From Pseudomonas oligotrophica (GTDB taxonomy: Bacteria > Pseudomonadota > Gammaproteobacteria > Pseudomonadales > Pseudomonadaceae), in assembly GCF_021726475.1 (NCBI RefSeq), contig NZ_JAKJRU010000003.1, forward strand, positions 310,001 to 374,000: DNA of 64,000 bases. The letters run 5' to 3'. The notes under the pieces are model-generated. The model ran no database searches, had not been told where the DNA came from, and saw only the letters and a program-made list of their open reading frames with translations. Shown piece by piece: positions 45,172-55,320 of the stretch; the first letter of the stretch is position 1; each line of letters opens with the position of its first letter. A program made the position numbers and the translations under genes.

Positions 45172-45197
45172 CTTGTGGGAGCGGTCTCGACCGCGAA
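45172..45197. repeat. Single REP element of a different type
   Basis: TTGTGGGAGCGGTCTCGACCGCGAA resembles the common pseudomonad REP (GTGGGAGC..GCCGCGAA) and can fold on GCGGTC-TC-GACCGC. It sits in the 127-bp gap between cobO and cobB, the only sizeable gap inside the cob operon after btuM. Confidence 0.65.
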
Positions 45198-45265
45198 CCG
45201 GCGATCGGCGCAACGCCGAAACCCCAGCCGTTCCGGATGGAACACGAATCTTTCGAGGGCGCGCG

Positions 45266-46558
45266 ATGACCCGTAGAACCTGCCCGGCGCTGCTGATCGC
45301 CGCACCGGCCTCCGGTCAGGGCAAGACCACCGTCACTGCGGCGCTGGCGCGGCTGCATGCGCGGCAGGGCAAGCGCGTGCGGGTGTTCAAGTGCGGGCCG
45401 GACTTTCTCGACCCGATGATCCTTGCGCGTGCCAGCGGCAAGCCGGTCTATCAGCTCGACCTGTGGATGGTCGGCGAGGAGGAGTCGCGACGCCTGCTCT
45501 GGGAAGCGGCGGGCGAGGCCGACCTGATCCTGATCGAAGGGGTGATGGGCCTGTTCGACGGTGCGCCTTCGGCTGCGGACCTGGCGCGGCGCTTCGGCGT
45601 GCCGGTGCTGGCGGTGATCGACGGCTCGGCCATGGCGCAGACCTTCGGCGCGCTGGCTCACGGCCTGAAGAGCTTCCAGCCGGACCTGCCGTTCGCCGGC
45701 GTGCTGGCCAACCGGGTCGGCAGCGCGCGGCATGGCGAGATCCTGCGTGACAGTCTTTCGGAGTCGATCCGCTGGTACGGCGCCTTGCCGCGCAGTGCCG
45801 AGGTGGAGCTGCCGAGCCGCCACCTCGGGCTGGTGCAGGCCGAGGAACTGGCCGATCTCGATGCGCGCCTGGATGCCGCGGCCGACGCCTTGGCGCAGAG
45901 CGCGGAAACCGAACTGCCCCCGGCTGTCAGCTTTGCGGCGCCGACTCGCGTTTCGCTGGAGCCGCTGCTGGCCGGCGTGCGCATCGGTGTGGCGCGCGAT
46001 GCCGCCTTCGCCTTTCTCTACCAGGCCAACCTCGACCTGTTGCAGGCGCTGGGTGCCGAACTGCTGTTCTTCTCGCCGCTGCGCTTTGCCCGCCTGCCGG
46101 CGGTGGACAGCCTGTACCTGCCGGGCGGCTACCCCGAGCTGTATCTGCGCGCGCTGTCGCGCAATGGGCCGATGATGGAGGCGATCCGCGTGCATCATGC
46201 CGCCGGCAAGCCGATCCTCGCCGAATGCGGCGGCATGCTCTATCTGCTCGACGGGCTGGCGGATGTCGACGGCAAGCGGGCGGCCATGCTCGGCCTGCTG
46301 CCTGGCGAAGCACGCATGCAGCCGCGCCTGAGCGCCCTGGCGCTGCAGGAAGTGGAACTGCCGGAAGGGCGATTGCGCGGCCACACCTTTCACCACTCGA
46401 CGCTGGAATCGCCGCTGCAGCCGCTGGCCCGCGGCGAGTGTCCGAACTACAGGCGCACCGCCGAGGCGGTCTATCGAAGCGGGCGGCTGACCGCGTCCTA
46501 CATCCATTTCTACCTGCCGTCCGCTCCGCTGGCGGCCGCGGCGCTGTTCAGGCCATGA
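45266..46558 (+). CDS. cobB: Cobyrinic acid a,c-diamide synthase CobB
   Basis: CobB amidates the a and c side chains of (hydrogeno)byrinic acid with glutamine and ATP. The 430-residue protein has an N-terminal dethiobiotin-synthetase-like ATPase (APASGQGKTTVTAALARLH P-loop; KCGPDFLDPMIL; LILIEGVMGLFDG) and a C-terminal class I amidotransferase-type domain (YLPGGYPELY; ILAECGGMLYLL, Cys near residue 316; HTFHHSTLESP). The start at 45266 is taken in preference to the frame opening at 45173, which overlaps the REP element. It overlaps bluB by four bases. Confidence 0.95.
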   Translation: MTRRTCPALLIAAPASGQGKTTVTAALARLHARQGKRVRVFKCGPDFLDPMILARASGKPVYQLDLWMVGEEESRRLLWEAAGEADLILIEGVMGLFDGAPSAADLARRFGVPVLAVIDGSAMAQTFGALAHGLKSFQPDLPFAGVLANRVGSARHGEILRDSLSESIRWYGALPRSAEVELPSRHLGLVQAEELADLDARLDAAADALAQSAETELPPAVSFAAPTRVSLEPLLAGVRIGVARDAAFAFLYQANLDLLQALGAELLFFSPLRFARLPAVDSLYLPGGYPELYLRALSRNGPMMEAIRVHHAAGKPILAECGGMLYLLDGLADVDGKRAAMLGLLPGEARMQPRLSALALQEVELPEGRLRGHTFHHSTLESPLQPLARGECPNYRRTAEAVYRSGRLTASYIHFYLPSAPLAAAALFRP

Positions 46559-47202
46559 GCGCGCACGCCTTCAGCGCCGAGGAGCGCGCCGCGGTCTATC
46601 GCGCCATCGGCGAGCGTCGCGACATGCGCCATTTCGCCGGCGGCGAGGTGGCACCGGAACTGCTGTCGAGGCTGCTCAGCGCGGCGCACCAGGCACCCAG
46701 CGTCGGCCTGATGCAGCCGTGGCGCTTTATCCGCATCACCCGCCCCGAGTTGCGCACGGCCATCGCCGATCTGGTGGGCGAAGAGCGCCAGCGCACGGCC
46801 GCGGCGCTCGGCGAACGCTCCGCCGAGTTCCTGCGGCTCAAGGTCGAGGGCATCGAAGACTGTGCCGAACTGCTGGTCGCCGCGTTGATGGATGGCCGCG
46901 AGGGGCACCTGTTCGGCCGCCGCACCCTGCCGGAAATGGATCTCGCCTCGCTGGCCTGCGCGATCCAGAACCTGTGGCTGGCCGCCCGTGCGGAAGGCCT
47001 GGGGATGGGCTGGGTGTCGCTGTTCGATCCCTTGGCGCTGGCTGCGCTGCTCGGCATGCCGGAAGGCGCCAAGCCGGTGGCGATCCTCTGCCTCGGCCCG
47101 GTGCACGAATTCTACCCGGCGCCGATGCTGGCGCTGGAGGGCTGGACCACGCCGAGGCCGCTGCACGAACTGGTTTTCGAGAACGGATGGGAGGTGACAT
47201 GA
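46555..47202 (+). CDS. bluB: 5,6-Dimethylbenzimidazole synthase BluB
   Basis: BluB fragments reduced FMN with oxygen to form DMB, the lower ligand of cobalamin. The 215-residue nitroreductase-fold protein has [15 protein letters not shown] (residues 18-32), [18 protein letters not shown] (about 44-61) and [12 protein letters not shown], blocks that separate BluB from other nitroreductases. The requirement for oxygen indicates aerobic B12 completion. It overlaps both neighbours by four bases. Confidence 0.95.
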   Translation: MSAHAFSAEERAAVYRAIGERRDMRHFAGGEVAPELLSRLLSAAHQAPSVGLMQPWRFIRITRPELRTAIADLVGEERQRTAAALGERSAEFLRLKVEGIEDCAELLVAALMDGREGHLFGRRTLPEMDLASLACAIQNLWLAARAEGLGMGWVSLFDPLALAALLGMPEGAKPVAILCLGPVHEFYPAPMLALEGWTTPRPLHELVFENGWEVT

Positions 47203-47999
47203 GCAAGGGGCCGCAGCGGATCGTCTGCCTGTCCACCGAGACCTGCGAGACGCTCTACCTGCTGGGCGAGCAGGCACGAATCGTCGGCATTTCCGGTTTT
47301 ACGGTGCGCCCGCCGCAGGCGCGCAAGGAAAAGCCCAAGGTCAGCGGCTTCACCAGCGTCAAGCACGAGCAGATCCTGGCCCTGAAACCGGACCTGGTAC
47401 TGGGCTACTGCGATCTGCAGGCCGACATGCTCGCCGAGCTGGCCCGCGAGGGGCTGGAGGTGCATCTGTTCAACCAGCGCGACATTGCCGGCATCCTGCG
47501 CATGATCGAGACGCTCGGCGCACTGGTGCACGCCAGCGAGCGTGCGCGGGCGCTGATCGCCGAGCTGCAGGCGGGGCTGGATGTCATCCGCGCCAGTGCC
47601 GCTGCCTTGCCGCGCCGGCCGCGGGTGTATTTCGAGGAATGGAACGAGCCGCTGATCTCGGGCATCGGCTGGGTCAGCGAACTGATCGAACTGGCCGGCG
47701 GCGAGGACTGCTTCGCCGAGCTGGCGCCGTTCAAGCGCGCCAAGCAACGCATCATCGAGGATCCGCAGGACGTGGTGCGGCGCGCGCCGGAGCTGATCGT
47801 CGGCTCCTGGTGCGGGCGCCGTTTCCGCCCGGAGCAGGTGGCGGCCCGGCCGGGCTGGCAGGCGATTCCGGCGGTACGCGATGGCCAGCTCTTCGAGATC
47901 AAGTCGCCGGACATCCTCAACCCCGGCCCGGCGGTGCTGACCGATGGCGTGCGGCAGCTGCACGCGCTGATTCGCGCCTGCGCGGAGCGCCCGGCGTGA
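47199..47999 (+). CDS. BtuF-like cobalamin-binding protein without signal peptide
   Basis: A 266-residue protein of the periplasmic-binding-protein fold used by BtuF/FecB (PF01497). [19 protein letters not shown] opens the fold, [15 protein letters not shown] and [20 protein letters not shown] are conserved blocks of the B12-binding subgroup, and [16 protein letters not shown] completes the second lobe. The N-terminus ([12 protein letters not shown]) begins directly with the first strand: there is no signal peptide and no upstream frame to supply one, since the start overlaps bluB. Either it acts in the cytosol or it leaves by an unknown route. There is no partner ABC transporter in the operon. 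Confidence 0.85.
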   Translation: MSKGPQRIVCLSTETCETLYLLGEQARIVGISGFTVRPPQARKEKPKVSGFTSVKHEQILALKPDLVLGYCDLQADMLAELAREGLEVHLFNQRDIAGILRMIETLGALVHASERARALIAELQAGLDVIRASAAALPRRPRVYFEEWNEPLISGIGWVSELIELAGGEDCFAELAPFKRAKQRIIEDPQDVVRRAPELIVGSWCGRRFRPEQVAARPGWQAIPAVRDGQLFEIKSPDILNPGPAVLTDGVRQLHALIRACAERPA

Positions 48000-48907
48000 G
48001 CCTGTTCCTCGGCGTCGTGGCGGCGCTGCTGCTGGATGCGCTGCTGGGCGAGCCGAAGCGGGCGCATCCACTGGTGGCCTTCGGGCGCCTGGCCGATCGT
48101 CTCGAGCAACGCTTCAACGGTGCCGCAGGTCGTGGCTGGCGCAGCCATGGGGTCAGCGCCTGGTGCCTGGCCGTGCTGCCGCTGACGCTGCTGGCCTGGC
48201 TGCTCGCCCGGTTGCCCTATGTCGGCTGGCTGGTGGAAATCGTCCTGCTCTACCTGGCCCTCGGCCTGCGCAGCCTCGGCGAGCATGCGCTGCCGGTGGC
48301 CCAGGCGCTGTGGCGGCGTGACCTGCCCGAGGCACGCCGCCGCGTCGGCTGGATCGTCAGCCGCGACACCACGCAGCTGGACGAGGAGGGCGTGGCCCGC
48401 GCGGCGACCGAGTCGGTGCTGGAGAACGGCAGCGATGCGGTGTTCGCCGCGCTGTTCTGGTTTGCCGTCGCGGGCGCGCCGGGTGTGGTGCTGTACCGAC
48501 TGAGCAATACGCTGGACGCCATGTGGGGCTATCGCAACGCGCGCTTCGAGCGCTTCGGCTGGGCCGCCGCACGCATCGACGACGTGCTCAATTACGTGCC
48601 GGCACGGCTGGTCGCGCTGACCTACGCACTGCTCGGGCGCACCCGTGGCGCCTTGCATTGCTGGCGTACCCAGGCGCCGCTGTGGGACAGCCCCAACGCC
48701 GGGCCGGTGATGGCGGCGGGTGCCGGCGCGCTGGATGTGGCCCTCGGTGGCCCGGCGATCTACCACGGCGAGCATCACGAGCGCCCGCGGCTGGGCAGTG
48801 GAGCGGCGCCGCGCGCCAGTCATATCGAATATGCCGTGGATCTGGTCTGGGCCGGGGTACTGGTCTGGCTGCTGGTGCTGCTGTTCGGAGGCTGGCTCTA
48901 TGCTTGA
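47996..48907 (+). CDS. cobD: Adenosylcobinamide-phosphate synthase CobD (CbiB)
   Basis: CobD attaches (R)-1-aminopropan-2-ol phosphate to adenosylcobyric acid. The 303-residue membrane protein has about five helices, with family blocks [42 protein letters not shown] and [15 protein letters not shown]. It begins with GTG, overlapping the preceding stop by four bases (GTGA). It overlaps the next gene by eight bases. Confidence 0.94.
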   Translation: MSLFLGVVAALLLDALLGEPKRAHPLVAFGRLADRLEQRFNGAAGRGWRSHGVSAWCLAVLPLTLLAWLLARLPYVGWLVEIVLLYLALGLRSLGEHALPVAQALWRRDLPEARRRVGWIVSRDTTQLDEEGVARAATESVLENGSDAVFAALFWFAVAGAPGVVLYRLSNTLDAMWGYRNARFERFGWAAARIDDVLNYVPARLVALTYALLGRTRGALHCWRTQAPLWDSPNAGPVMAAGAGALDVALGGPAIYHGEHHERPRLGSGAAPRASHIEYAVDLVWAGVLVWLLVLLFGGWLYA

Positions 48908-49889
48908 GCACGGCGGTCGGCTGCGGCTGGCTGCGCAGCGCCATGGCATCCCGTTGTCGGACTTGCTCGACCTGTCCACCGGTGTCGCCCCCTATCACCC
49001 GCCGTTGCCGAGCATCGCCGACAGCGCCTGGGCGCGCCTGCCAGAACCCGACGATGGCCTGCAAGCCGCGGCGCGGCGCTACTACGGTGCCCAGGCACTG
49101 CTGCCGGTGGCCGGTTCGCAGGCGGCCATCCAGGCGTTGCCGCGCCTGCGCCGGGCGGCTCGGGTCGGTGTCGTCTCGCCCTGCTACGCCGAGCACGCCG
49201 CCGCCTGGCGGCGCGCTGGCCATCGCTTGCTGGAGCTGAGCGAGGCGGGCGTGCCAAGGGCGCTGGAGCAGCTCGATGTGCTGCTGGTGGTCAATCCGAA
49301 CAACCCCACCGGCCAACTCATTGCGCCGCAGCGCCTGCTCGACTGGCATGACGAACTGGCCGCCCGCGGCGGCTGGCTGGTGGTCGACGAAGCCTTCATG
49401 GACTGCACGCCCGAGCACAGCCTGGCGGCATACAGCCACCTGCCGGGGCTGCTGGTGCTGCGCTCGTTCGGCAAGTTCTTCGGCCTGGCCGGGGCGCGGT
49501 TGGGCTTCGTCCTCGCCGAGTCGGCACTGCTGCAGGCGCTCGCCGAACTGCTCGGCCCCTGGACGGTGAATGGCCCGACGCGCCAGCTCGGCAGCGTGCT
49601 GCTGGCCGACTCGGCAGGCCAGCAGCTGCAGCACCAGCGCCTGGTGGCTGACGGCCAGCGCCTGGCCGAGCTGCTGCGTCGCCACGACCTGGCACCACTG
49701 GGCGGCTGCGCGCTGTTCCAGTGGTGGGTCGCTGCCGAAGCCGCGCAGTTGCACGAATTTCTCGCCCGCCGCGGCATCCTCACCCGGCTGTTCGCGCAGC
49801 CATCCAGCCTGCGCTTCGGGCTGCCGACCGACGCCGGTTGGCAACGCCTGGACCACGCACTGCAGGCCTATCGGGAGCAACATCCATGA
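48900..49889 (+). CDS. cobC: L-threonine-O-3-phosphate decarboxylase CobC
   Basis: A PLP enzyme that decarboxylates threonine phosphate to aminopropanol phosphate for CobD (called CobD in Salmonella). The 329-residue fold-type I protein has [16 protein letters not shown] (about residues 129-144), [14 protein letters not shown] (PLP-binding Asp) and [17 protein letters not shown] (PLP-binding Lys, about residue 190). The start [16 protein letters not shown] matches the family. Tight overlap with cobD and cobQ. Confidence 0.92.
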   Translation: MLEHGGRLRLAAQRHGIPLSDLLDLSTGVAPYHPPLPSIADSAWARLPEPDDGLQAAARRYYGAQALLPVAGSQAAIQALPRLRRAARVGVVSPCYAEHAAAWRRAGHRLLELSEAGVPRALEQLDVLLVVNPNNPTGQLIAPQRLLDWHDELAARGGWLVVDEAFMDCTPEHSLAAYSHLPGLLVLRSFGKFFGLAGARLGFVLAESALLQALAELLGPWTVNGPTRQLGSVLLADSAGQQLQHQRLVADGQRLAELLRRHDLAPLGGCALFQWWVAAEAAQLHEFLARRGILTRLFAQPSSLRFGLPTDAGWQRLDHALQAYREQHP

Positions 49890-51343
49890 CCACGCTGATG
49901 GTGCAGGGCACCACGTCCGACGCCGGCAAGAGCACGCTGGTGACCGCGTTGTGCCGCTGGCTGGCGCGCCAGGGTATCGCGGTGGTGCCGTTCAAGCCGC
50001 AGAACATGGCGCTCAACAGCGCGGTGACCGCCGACGGCGGCGAAATCGGCCGTGCCCAGGCGGTACAGGCGCAGGCCGCCAACCTTGCGCCGCACACCGA
50101 CATGAACCCGGTGCTCCTGAAGCCCAACAGCGACATCGGTGCCCAGGTGATCATCCACGGCCGCGCGGTGACCAGCATGGATGCCGCTGCCTACCACGAC
50201 TACAAGCGCGTGGCGTTGCAGGCCGTGCTCGACTCGCATCGCCGGTTGTCCGCGGCGTATCGCGTGGTGATGGTCGAGGGCGCCGGTTCGCCCGCGGAGA
50301 TCAATCTGCGCGCCGGCGATATCGCCAACATGGGCTTCGCCGAGGCGGTGGACTGCCTGGTGATCCTGATCGCTGATATCGACAAGGGTGGGGTGTTCGC
50401 ACACCTGGTCGGGACCCTGGCGTTGCTCTCGGAAAGCGAGCAGGCGCGCGTGCAGGGCTTCGTCATCAACCGTTTTCGCGGCGATATCGCGCTGCTGCAA
50501 CCGGGGCTGGACTGGCTGGAGCAGCGCACCGGCAAGCCGGTACTGGGCGTGCTGCCGTACCTGATGGATCTGCACCTGGAGGCCGAAGATGCCATCGATG
50601 TGCGCCAGGCCGGCAAGTCCGCCGAAGTCCTGAAGGTGGTGGTGCCGGTGTTGCCGCGGATCAGCAACCATACCGACTTCGATCCGCTGCGCCTGCATCC
50701 GCAGGTCGATCTGCAATTCGTCGGACCCGGCCAGCCCGTTCCCTCCGCGGACCTGATCATCCTGCCCGGTTCGAAAAGCGTGCGTGCCGACCTCGCCTGG
50801 CTGCGTGCCAACGGCTGGGAGGCGGCGATCCAGAAGCACCTGCGCTACGGCGGCAAGCTGCTTGGCATCTGCGGTGGCCTGCAGATGCTCGGCACGCGCA
50901 TCGACGATCCGCTCGGGCTGGAAGGCCCAGCGGGAGAAAGCGCCGGACTTGGTCTGCTGGACTTCGCCACCGTGCTCGAAGCCGACAAGCAGCTGCGTAA
51001 CGTGCAGGGCCGGCTGCTGCCGGAAGCTGTGCCAGTCACCGGCTACGAGATCCATGCCGGCGTCAGCACTGGGTCGGCCCTCGCCTGGCCCGCGGTGCAG
51101 CTGGATGACGGGCGCGGCGATGGCGCCATCAGCGCCGATGGGCAGATCCTCGGCACCTACCTGCACGGCCTGTTCGAAAGTCCCGATGCCTGCGCGGCGC
51201 TGTTGCGCTGGGCTGGGCTCGAAGCAGTGCAGCGGGTCGACTACCACGCGCTGCGTGAGCGCGACATCGAGCGGCTGGCCGATCTGGTCGAGACGCATCT
51301 GGACACCGCGAAGCTGCGCCGACTCTGCGGGCTGGGAGGCTGA
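49886..51343 (+). CDS. cobQ: Cobyric acid synthase CobQ
   Basis: CobQ carries out four amidations (b, d, e, g side chains) to give adenosylcobyric acid. The 485-residue protein has the ATP-binding half ([54 protein letters not shown]) and a glutamine amidotransferase half ([26 protein letters not shown] with catalytic Cys near residue 332; [10 protein letters not shown] with the His). The length is typical. It overlaps cobC by four bases. Confidence 0.97.
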   Translation: MTTLMVQGTTSDAGKSTLVTALCRWLARQGIAVVPFKPQNMALNSAVTADGGEIGRAQAVQAQAANLAPHTDMNPVLLKPNSDIGAQVIIHGRAVTSMDAAAYHDYKRVALQAVLDSHRRLSAAYRVVMVEGAGSPAEINLRAGDIANMGFAEAVDCLVILIADIDKGGVFAHLVGTLALLSESEQARVQGFVINRFRGDIALLQPGLDWLEQRTGKPVLGVLPYLMDLHLEAEDAIDVRQAGKSAEVLKVVVPVLPRISNHTDFDPLRLHPQVDLQFVGPGQPVPSADLIILPGSKSVRADLAWLRANGWEAAIQKHLRYGGKLLGICGGLQMLGTRIDDPLGLEGPAGESAGLGLLDFATVLEADKQLRNVQGRLLPEAVPVTGYEIHAGVSTGSALAWPAVQLDDGRGDGAISADGQILGTYLHGLFESPDACAALLRWAGLEAVQRVDYHALRERDIERLADLVETHLDTAKLRRLCGLGG

Positions 51344-51345
51344 CG

Positions 51346-51864
51346 ATGCTGGAACTGATCCTAGGTGGTGCCCGCTCGGGCAAAAGCCGCTTTGCCGAAC
51401 GTCTGGCTGCCGAAAGCGGCCTGGCGGTCACCTATATCGCCACCAGCCAGGCGCTGGATGGGGAGATGAGCGCGCGCATCGCCCATCATCGGCAACGGCG
51501 CCCGGTGCACTGGTCGCTGGTGGAGGAACCGCTGCAGCTGGCGCGGGTGCTGCGCGAGCAGGCCGCGCCGCAGCGCTGCCTGCTGGTCGACTGCCTGACT
51601 CTCTGGCTGACCAACCTGCTGATGCTGGACGACGCGGCGCGCCTCGCGGAGGAACGCGATGCGCTGCTCGAATGCCTAGACGGGTTGCCGGGGCGAGTCC
51701 TGCTGGTCAGCAACGAGACGGGCCTCGGCGTGGTGCCGCTGGGCGAGCTGACCCGCCGCTATGTGGACGAGGCCGGCTGGCTGCACCAGGCGGTGGCGGA
51801 TCGGGCGCAGCGGGTGACCTTCATGGTCGCCGGGCTGCCCATGACCCTGAAGGGAGCACAGTGA
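51346..51864 (+). CDS. cobP: Adenosylcobinamide kinase / guanylyltransferase CobP (CobU)
   Basis: A bifunctional enzyme that phosphorylates adenosylcobinamide and then adds GMP. The 172-residue protein has the P-loop [13 protein letters not shown] (residues 5-17), [17 protein letters not shown], the guanylated-type histidine in [10 protein letters not shown] (about 46), and [13 protein letters not shown], all as in CobU. It is two bases after cobQ; its stop overlaps the next start (TGATG). Confidence 0.95.
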   Translation: MLELILGGARSGKSRFAERLAAESGLAVTYIATSQALDGEMSARIAHHRQRRPVHWSLVEEPLQLARVLREQAAPQRCLLVDCLTLWLTNLLMLDDAARLAEERDALLECLDGLPGRVLLVSNETGLGVVPLGELTRRYVDEAGWLHQAVADRAQRVTFMVAGLPMTLKGAQ

Positions 51865-52913
51865 TGCAAGAATGGTGGAACGAACCCTGCCGGCAGCCGG
51901 ACGAAGCCGCGCGTATCCGTGCCATGGCGCGCCAGGATCAGCTGACCAAACCGCGCGGCGCGCTGGGCCAGCTCGAGGCGCTGGCGGTGAACCTGGCGGC
52001 GCTGCAGGCATGCGACCGGCCCGCCGTCGAGCGGCTGCACCTGTGCGTCTTCGCCGGTGACCACGGCGTGGTCGAGGAGGGCGTTTCCGCCTATCCGCAG
52101 GCGGTCACCGGGCAGATGTTGCACAACTTCGTCGCCGGTGGCGCGGCACTCTCCGTGCTGGCGCGCCGGCTCGGCGCCGTGCTGGAGGTGATAGACCTCG
52201 GCACCGTGGAGCCGCTGCAGCTGGCCGGTGTCACTCATCTGCGATTGGGGCCGGGCACGGCTAACTTCACCCGCGAGCCGGCCATGAGCGAGGTGCAGCT
52301 GGATCAGGCGCTGGCGGCGGGGCGGAGCAGCGTCCAGCGCGCAGCGGCGAATGGCGTGCAGCTGTTCATCGGCGGCGAGATGGGCATCGGCAACACCAGC
52401 AGCGCCAGCGCCCTGGCCGCGGTGCTGTTGCCGCGCCCACCGCTGACCCTGGTCGGGCCGGGGACGGGCTTGGATGTACCCGGCGTTCGACACAAGGAAC
52501 AGGTCATCCAGGGCGCCGTGCGCCTGCATGCCGAACATTGCGGCGTGCCGCTGGAAGCCCTGCGCCGGCTTGGCGGATTCGAAGTGGCGGCGCTGGCCGG
52601 CGCCTATCTCGCCTGTGCTCAGCAGGGTATTCCGGCGCTCGTGGACGGCTTCATCTGCAGCGTCGCGGCGCTTTGCGCGGTGCGCCTGAACCCGGTGTGT
52701 CGGGCCTGGCTGCTGTTCGCCCATCGCTCCGCCGAGCCGGGGCACCTGGCTGTGCTGGAGGCGCTCGAAGCGGCGCCGCTGCTCGATCTGGGCCTGCGTC
52801 TGGGCGAGGGCAGCGGTGCGGCGCTGGCGGTACCTCTGCTTCAGCAGGCGTGCGCGCTGCACAACGAGATGGCCACCTTCGCCGAGGCGGCGGTGGCGGA
52901 CCGGCCGGCATGA
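51864..52913 (+). CDS. cobT: Nicotinate-nucleotide-dimethylbenzimidazole phosphoribosyltransferase CobT
   Basis: CobT makes alpha-ribazole phosphate from DMB (from BluB) and nicotinate mononucleotide. The 349-residue protein contains [20 protein letters not shown] (about residues 64-83), [25 protein letters not shown] and, near the C-terminus, [12 protein letters not shown], which holds the catalytic glutamate (equivalent of Salmonella Glu317). Its partners in loop assembly, the phosphatase and CobS, follow at once. Confidence 0.95.
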   Translation: MQEWWNEPCRQPDEAARIRAMARQDQLTKPRGALGQLEALAVNLAALQACDRPAVERLHLCVFAGDHGVVEEGVSAYPQAVTGQMLHNFVAGGAALSVLARRLGAVLEVIDLGTVEPLQLAGVTHLRLGPGTANFTREPAMSEVQLDQALAAGRSSVQRAAANGVQLFIGGEMGIGNTSSASALAAVLLPRPPLTLVGPGTGLDVPGVRHKEQVIQGAVRLHAEHCGVPLEALRRLGGFEVAALAGAYLACAQQGIPALVDGFICSVAALCAVRLNPVCRAWLLFAHRSAEPGHLAVLEALEAAPLLDLGLRLGEGSGAALAVPLLQQACALHNEMATFAEAAVADRPA

Positions 52914-53476
52914 GCACACGCATCGACCTGCTGCGCCATGGCGAGACCGAGCGGGGCGGCGGCTTTCGCGGCAGCCTTGACGACGCCCTGACCGCTCACG
53001 GTTGGCAACAGATGCGCGATGCGGTGGCGCTTGCCGGCCCCTGGGACGTGCTGGTCAGCTCGCCGCTGCAACGCTGCGCAGCTTTCGCCCGCGAACTGGC
53101 CGCCGAGCGCCGGCTGCCGCTCCACATCGAGCCTGAGTTGCGCGAGCTGCATTTCGGCGCCTGGGAAGGGCGCAGCGCCGCCGAGCTGATGACCAGCGAT
53201 GCCGAGGCGCTGGGCCGCTTCTGGGCCGATCCCTACGGCTTCACTCCGCCGGGCGGCGAGCCGCTGGCGGAATTCCAGGCCCGGGTGCAGGCAGCCATGG
53301 CCGGGCTGCAGCAGCGTTTTGCCGGGCAGCGCCTGCTGATCGTCGGCCATGCCGGGGTGATGCGCCTGCTGCTGGCCCGCGCCCGCGGCTTGCCGTGCGA
53401 ACGCCTGCTGGAGGTGGTGATCGGCCATGGCGAGTTGCTGCCACTGGAGCGGCCGGGGGGGGAGGCCGATGGCTGA
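52910..53476 (+). CDS. cobC: Alpha-ribazole phosphatase (histidine phosphatase family)
   Basis: A 188-residue histidine phosphatase. [12 protein letters not shown] holds the phospho-accepting His (residue 9-10), [13 protein letters not shown] the second Arg, [17 protein letters not shown] the acid region and [13 protein letters not shown] the second His. It should dephosphorylate alpha-ribazole-5'-phosphate or adenosylcobalamin-5'-phosphate, the step assigned to CobC in Salmonella; this name clashes with CobC used for the decarboxylase above. The placement between cobT and cobS supports the role over a general phosphoglycerate mutase. Confidence 0.9.
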   Translation: MSTRIDLLRHGETERGGGFRGSLDDALTAHGWQQMRDAVALAGPWDVLVSSPLQRCAAFARELAAERRLPLHIEPELRELHFGAWEGRSAAELMTSDAEALGRFWADPYGFTPPGGEPLAEFQARVQAAMAGLQQRFAGQRLLIVGHAGVMRLLLARARGLPCERLLEVVIGHGELLPLERPGGEADG

Positions 53477-54224
53477 ACGCGCCCGAGAAACCATGCTGCC
53501 GCTGCTGATCGCCCTGCAATTTCTCACCAGCCTGCCAATCCGCCTGCCTGCCATGCCTACGCCGGCGCAGCAGGGCCGTTCGCTGCTGCACTACCCGACG
53601 GTGGGTCTGCTGCTCGGCGCGCTGCTCTGGCTGGCGGCGCTGCTGCTCGAGGGTGCCGCGCCACTGCTGCAGGCGGCATTGCTGCTGGCGCTGTGGGTGG
53701 CGCTGACCGGCGCGCTGCACCTCGATGGCCTGGCTGACAGCGCCGATGCCTGGCTCGGCGGTTTCGGCGATCGCGCGCGCACCCTGGAAATCATGAAGGA
53801 CCCGCGCAGCGGCCCGGTGGCCGTGGTGGTGCTGGTGCTGCTGCTGTTGCTCAAGTTCAGCGCCCTGCTGGTGGTGCTGCAGGCGCAGCAGCCCGCCCTG
53901 CTGGTCCTGGCGCCCCTGCTCGGGCGCGCGGCGCTGCTGGCGCTGTTTCTCTGCACCCCTTATGTGCGCCCGAATGGCCTCGGCCAGGCATTGGCGGCGA
54001 ACCTGCCGCGCAGCCGGGCCTTGATGGTGCTGGCATTGGTCGTTATCGGGTGCCTGCTGCTCGGCGCCACCGGCTTGCTGGCCCTGGCGCTGGCCGGCGT
54101 GACCTTCCTGCTGGCGCGTCGCGCCATGTGCCGGCGCCTCGGCGGCACCACGGGCGATACCGCCGGTGCGCTGCTGGAGCTGGTGGAATGCGCCGTGCTG
54201 GTCGGGCTGGCGCTAGCCGGCTGA
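53469..54224 (+). CDS. cobS: Adenosylcobinamide-GDP ribazoletransferase CobS (CobV)
   Basis: The last step of B12 synthesis, joining adenosylcobinamide-GDP with alpha-ribazole (phosphate) in the inner membrane. The 251-residue protein has LLIALQFLTSLPIRLP at the start, the metal-binding HLDGLADSADAWLGGFGDR (about residues 85-103), EIMKDPRSGPVAV and the C-terminal RRLGGTTGDTAGALLELVE, all typical. The ATG at 53469 has a GGAGG site inside the end of the phosphatase gene; an alternative is 53493. It is the last gene of the operon and converges with modC, with only 7 bp between. Confidence 0.95.
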   Translation: MAERARETMLPLLIALQFLTSLPIRLPAMPTPAQQGRSLLHYPTVGLLLGALLWLAALLLEGAAPLLQAALLLALWVALTGALHLDGLADSADAWLGGFGDRARTLEIMKDPRSGPVAVVVLVLLLLLKFSALLVVLQAQQPALLVLAPLLGRAALLALFLCTPYVRPNGLGQALAANLPRSRALMVLALVVIGCLLLGATGLLALALAGVTFLLARRAMCRRLGGTTGDTAGALLELVECAVLVGLALAG

Positions 54225-54231
54225 GCGAAGG

Positions 54232-55320
54232 TCAGCCGAGCAGCGCCACCGTCTTGATCTGCGCCCACAGCTGCTGGCCGGGGGCGATCGCCAGCTGATC
54301 CGCCGAGCGCCGGGTGATGCGCGCCAGCAGCGGCGTGCCGCCGGCATCCAGGCGGACCAGCACGTGCGCCGGCGTATCGGCTGCGACCATGGCCTCGACA
54401 CGGGCCGGCAGCAGGTTGGTGATGCTGCTGCCGTCGGCGCGCTGCAGCGCCAGGCTGACGTCGCGCGCATGCACGCGAAAGCGCAGGCGCTGCCCCGGCG
54501 CTTCCGGGCGCTGCGAAACCAGCACTTCGCCACCGGGGAAAGTCAGTCGGGTCAGATGGTAGTGGGCGTCGTGCCCGGCGACTTCGGCCTCGACCACCAC
54601 GCCGGCGTCCTCGCTGAAGGCGGTGGGCAGGTCCAGCCGCGCCAGGGTCTCGCGCAATTCGCCCTGGGCGATGGCCCGGCCCTGCTCCAGCAGCACCACG
54701 TGGTCGGCCAGCCGCGCCACTTCGTCCGGCGAGTGGCTGACGTAGAGCACGGGGATATCCAGCTCGTCGTGCAGGCGCTCCAGGTAGGGCAGGATTTCGT
54801 TCTTGCGCTTGAGGTCCAGCGCGGCCAGCGGCTCGTCCATCAGCAGCAGGCGCGGGCTGGTCAGCAGTGCGCGGGCGATGCCGACACGCTGGCGCTCGCC
54901 GCCGGACAGGCGATCCGGCATGCGCTCGAGCAGGTGGTCGATGCCCAGCAACTCGACCGCCTGGCCGAGCGCCACCCGCCGCTCGCTGGCGGCGACGCGC
55001 TTCATGCCGAACTCCAGGTTGCGCCGTACCGAGAGGTGGGCGAACAGGTTGGCGTCCTGGAACACATAGCCGATGGGCCGTCGGTGCGCTGCCACGAACA
55101 GGCTGCGCCCGCTGTCCTGCCAGCACTCGCCATTGACCGCCAGCAGCCCCTGGCCGGCGCGCTCCAGCCCGGCGACGCAGCGCAACAGGGTGGTCTTGCC
55201 GGAGCCTGAATGGCCGAACAGCGCGGTCACCCCGCGCCCGGGCAAGGCGAGGTCGACCTCCAGGCGGAACCCGGGGTAGTCCAGCGTGAAACGGGCACGA
55301 ATGCCATGGGCTGCGTTCAT
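54232..55320 (-). CDS. modC: Molybdate ABC transporter ATP-binding protein ModC
   Basis: The ATPase of the molybdate importer. The 362-residue protein has Walker [16 protein letters not shown] (about residue 36), signature [17 protein letters not shown], Walker [13 protein letters not shown] and the H-loop [12 protein letters not shown]. The last 70 residues are the molybdate-binding TOBE domain found in ModC ([14 protein letters not shown]...[10 protein letters not shown]). It overlaps modB by four bases. It ends the modEABC operon. Confidence 0.96.
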   Translation of the reverse strand: MNAAHGIRARFTLDYPGFRLEVDLALPGRGVTALFGHSGSGKTTLLRCVAGLERAGQGLLAVNGECWQDSGRSLFVAAHRRPIGYVFQDANLFAHLSVRRNLEFGMKRVAASERRVALGQAVELLGIDHLLERMPDRLSGGERQRVGIARALLTSPRLLLMDEPLAALDLKRKNEILPYLERLHDELDIPVLYVSHSPDEVARLADHVVLLEQGRAIAQGELRETLARLDLPTAFSEDAGVVVEAEVAGHDAHYHLTRLTFPGGEVLVSQRPEAPGQRLRFRVHARDVSLALQRADGSSITNLLPARVEAMVAADTPAHVLVRLDAGGTPLLARITRRSADQLAIAPGQQLWAQIKTVALLG

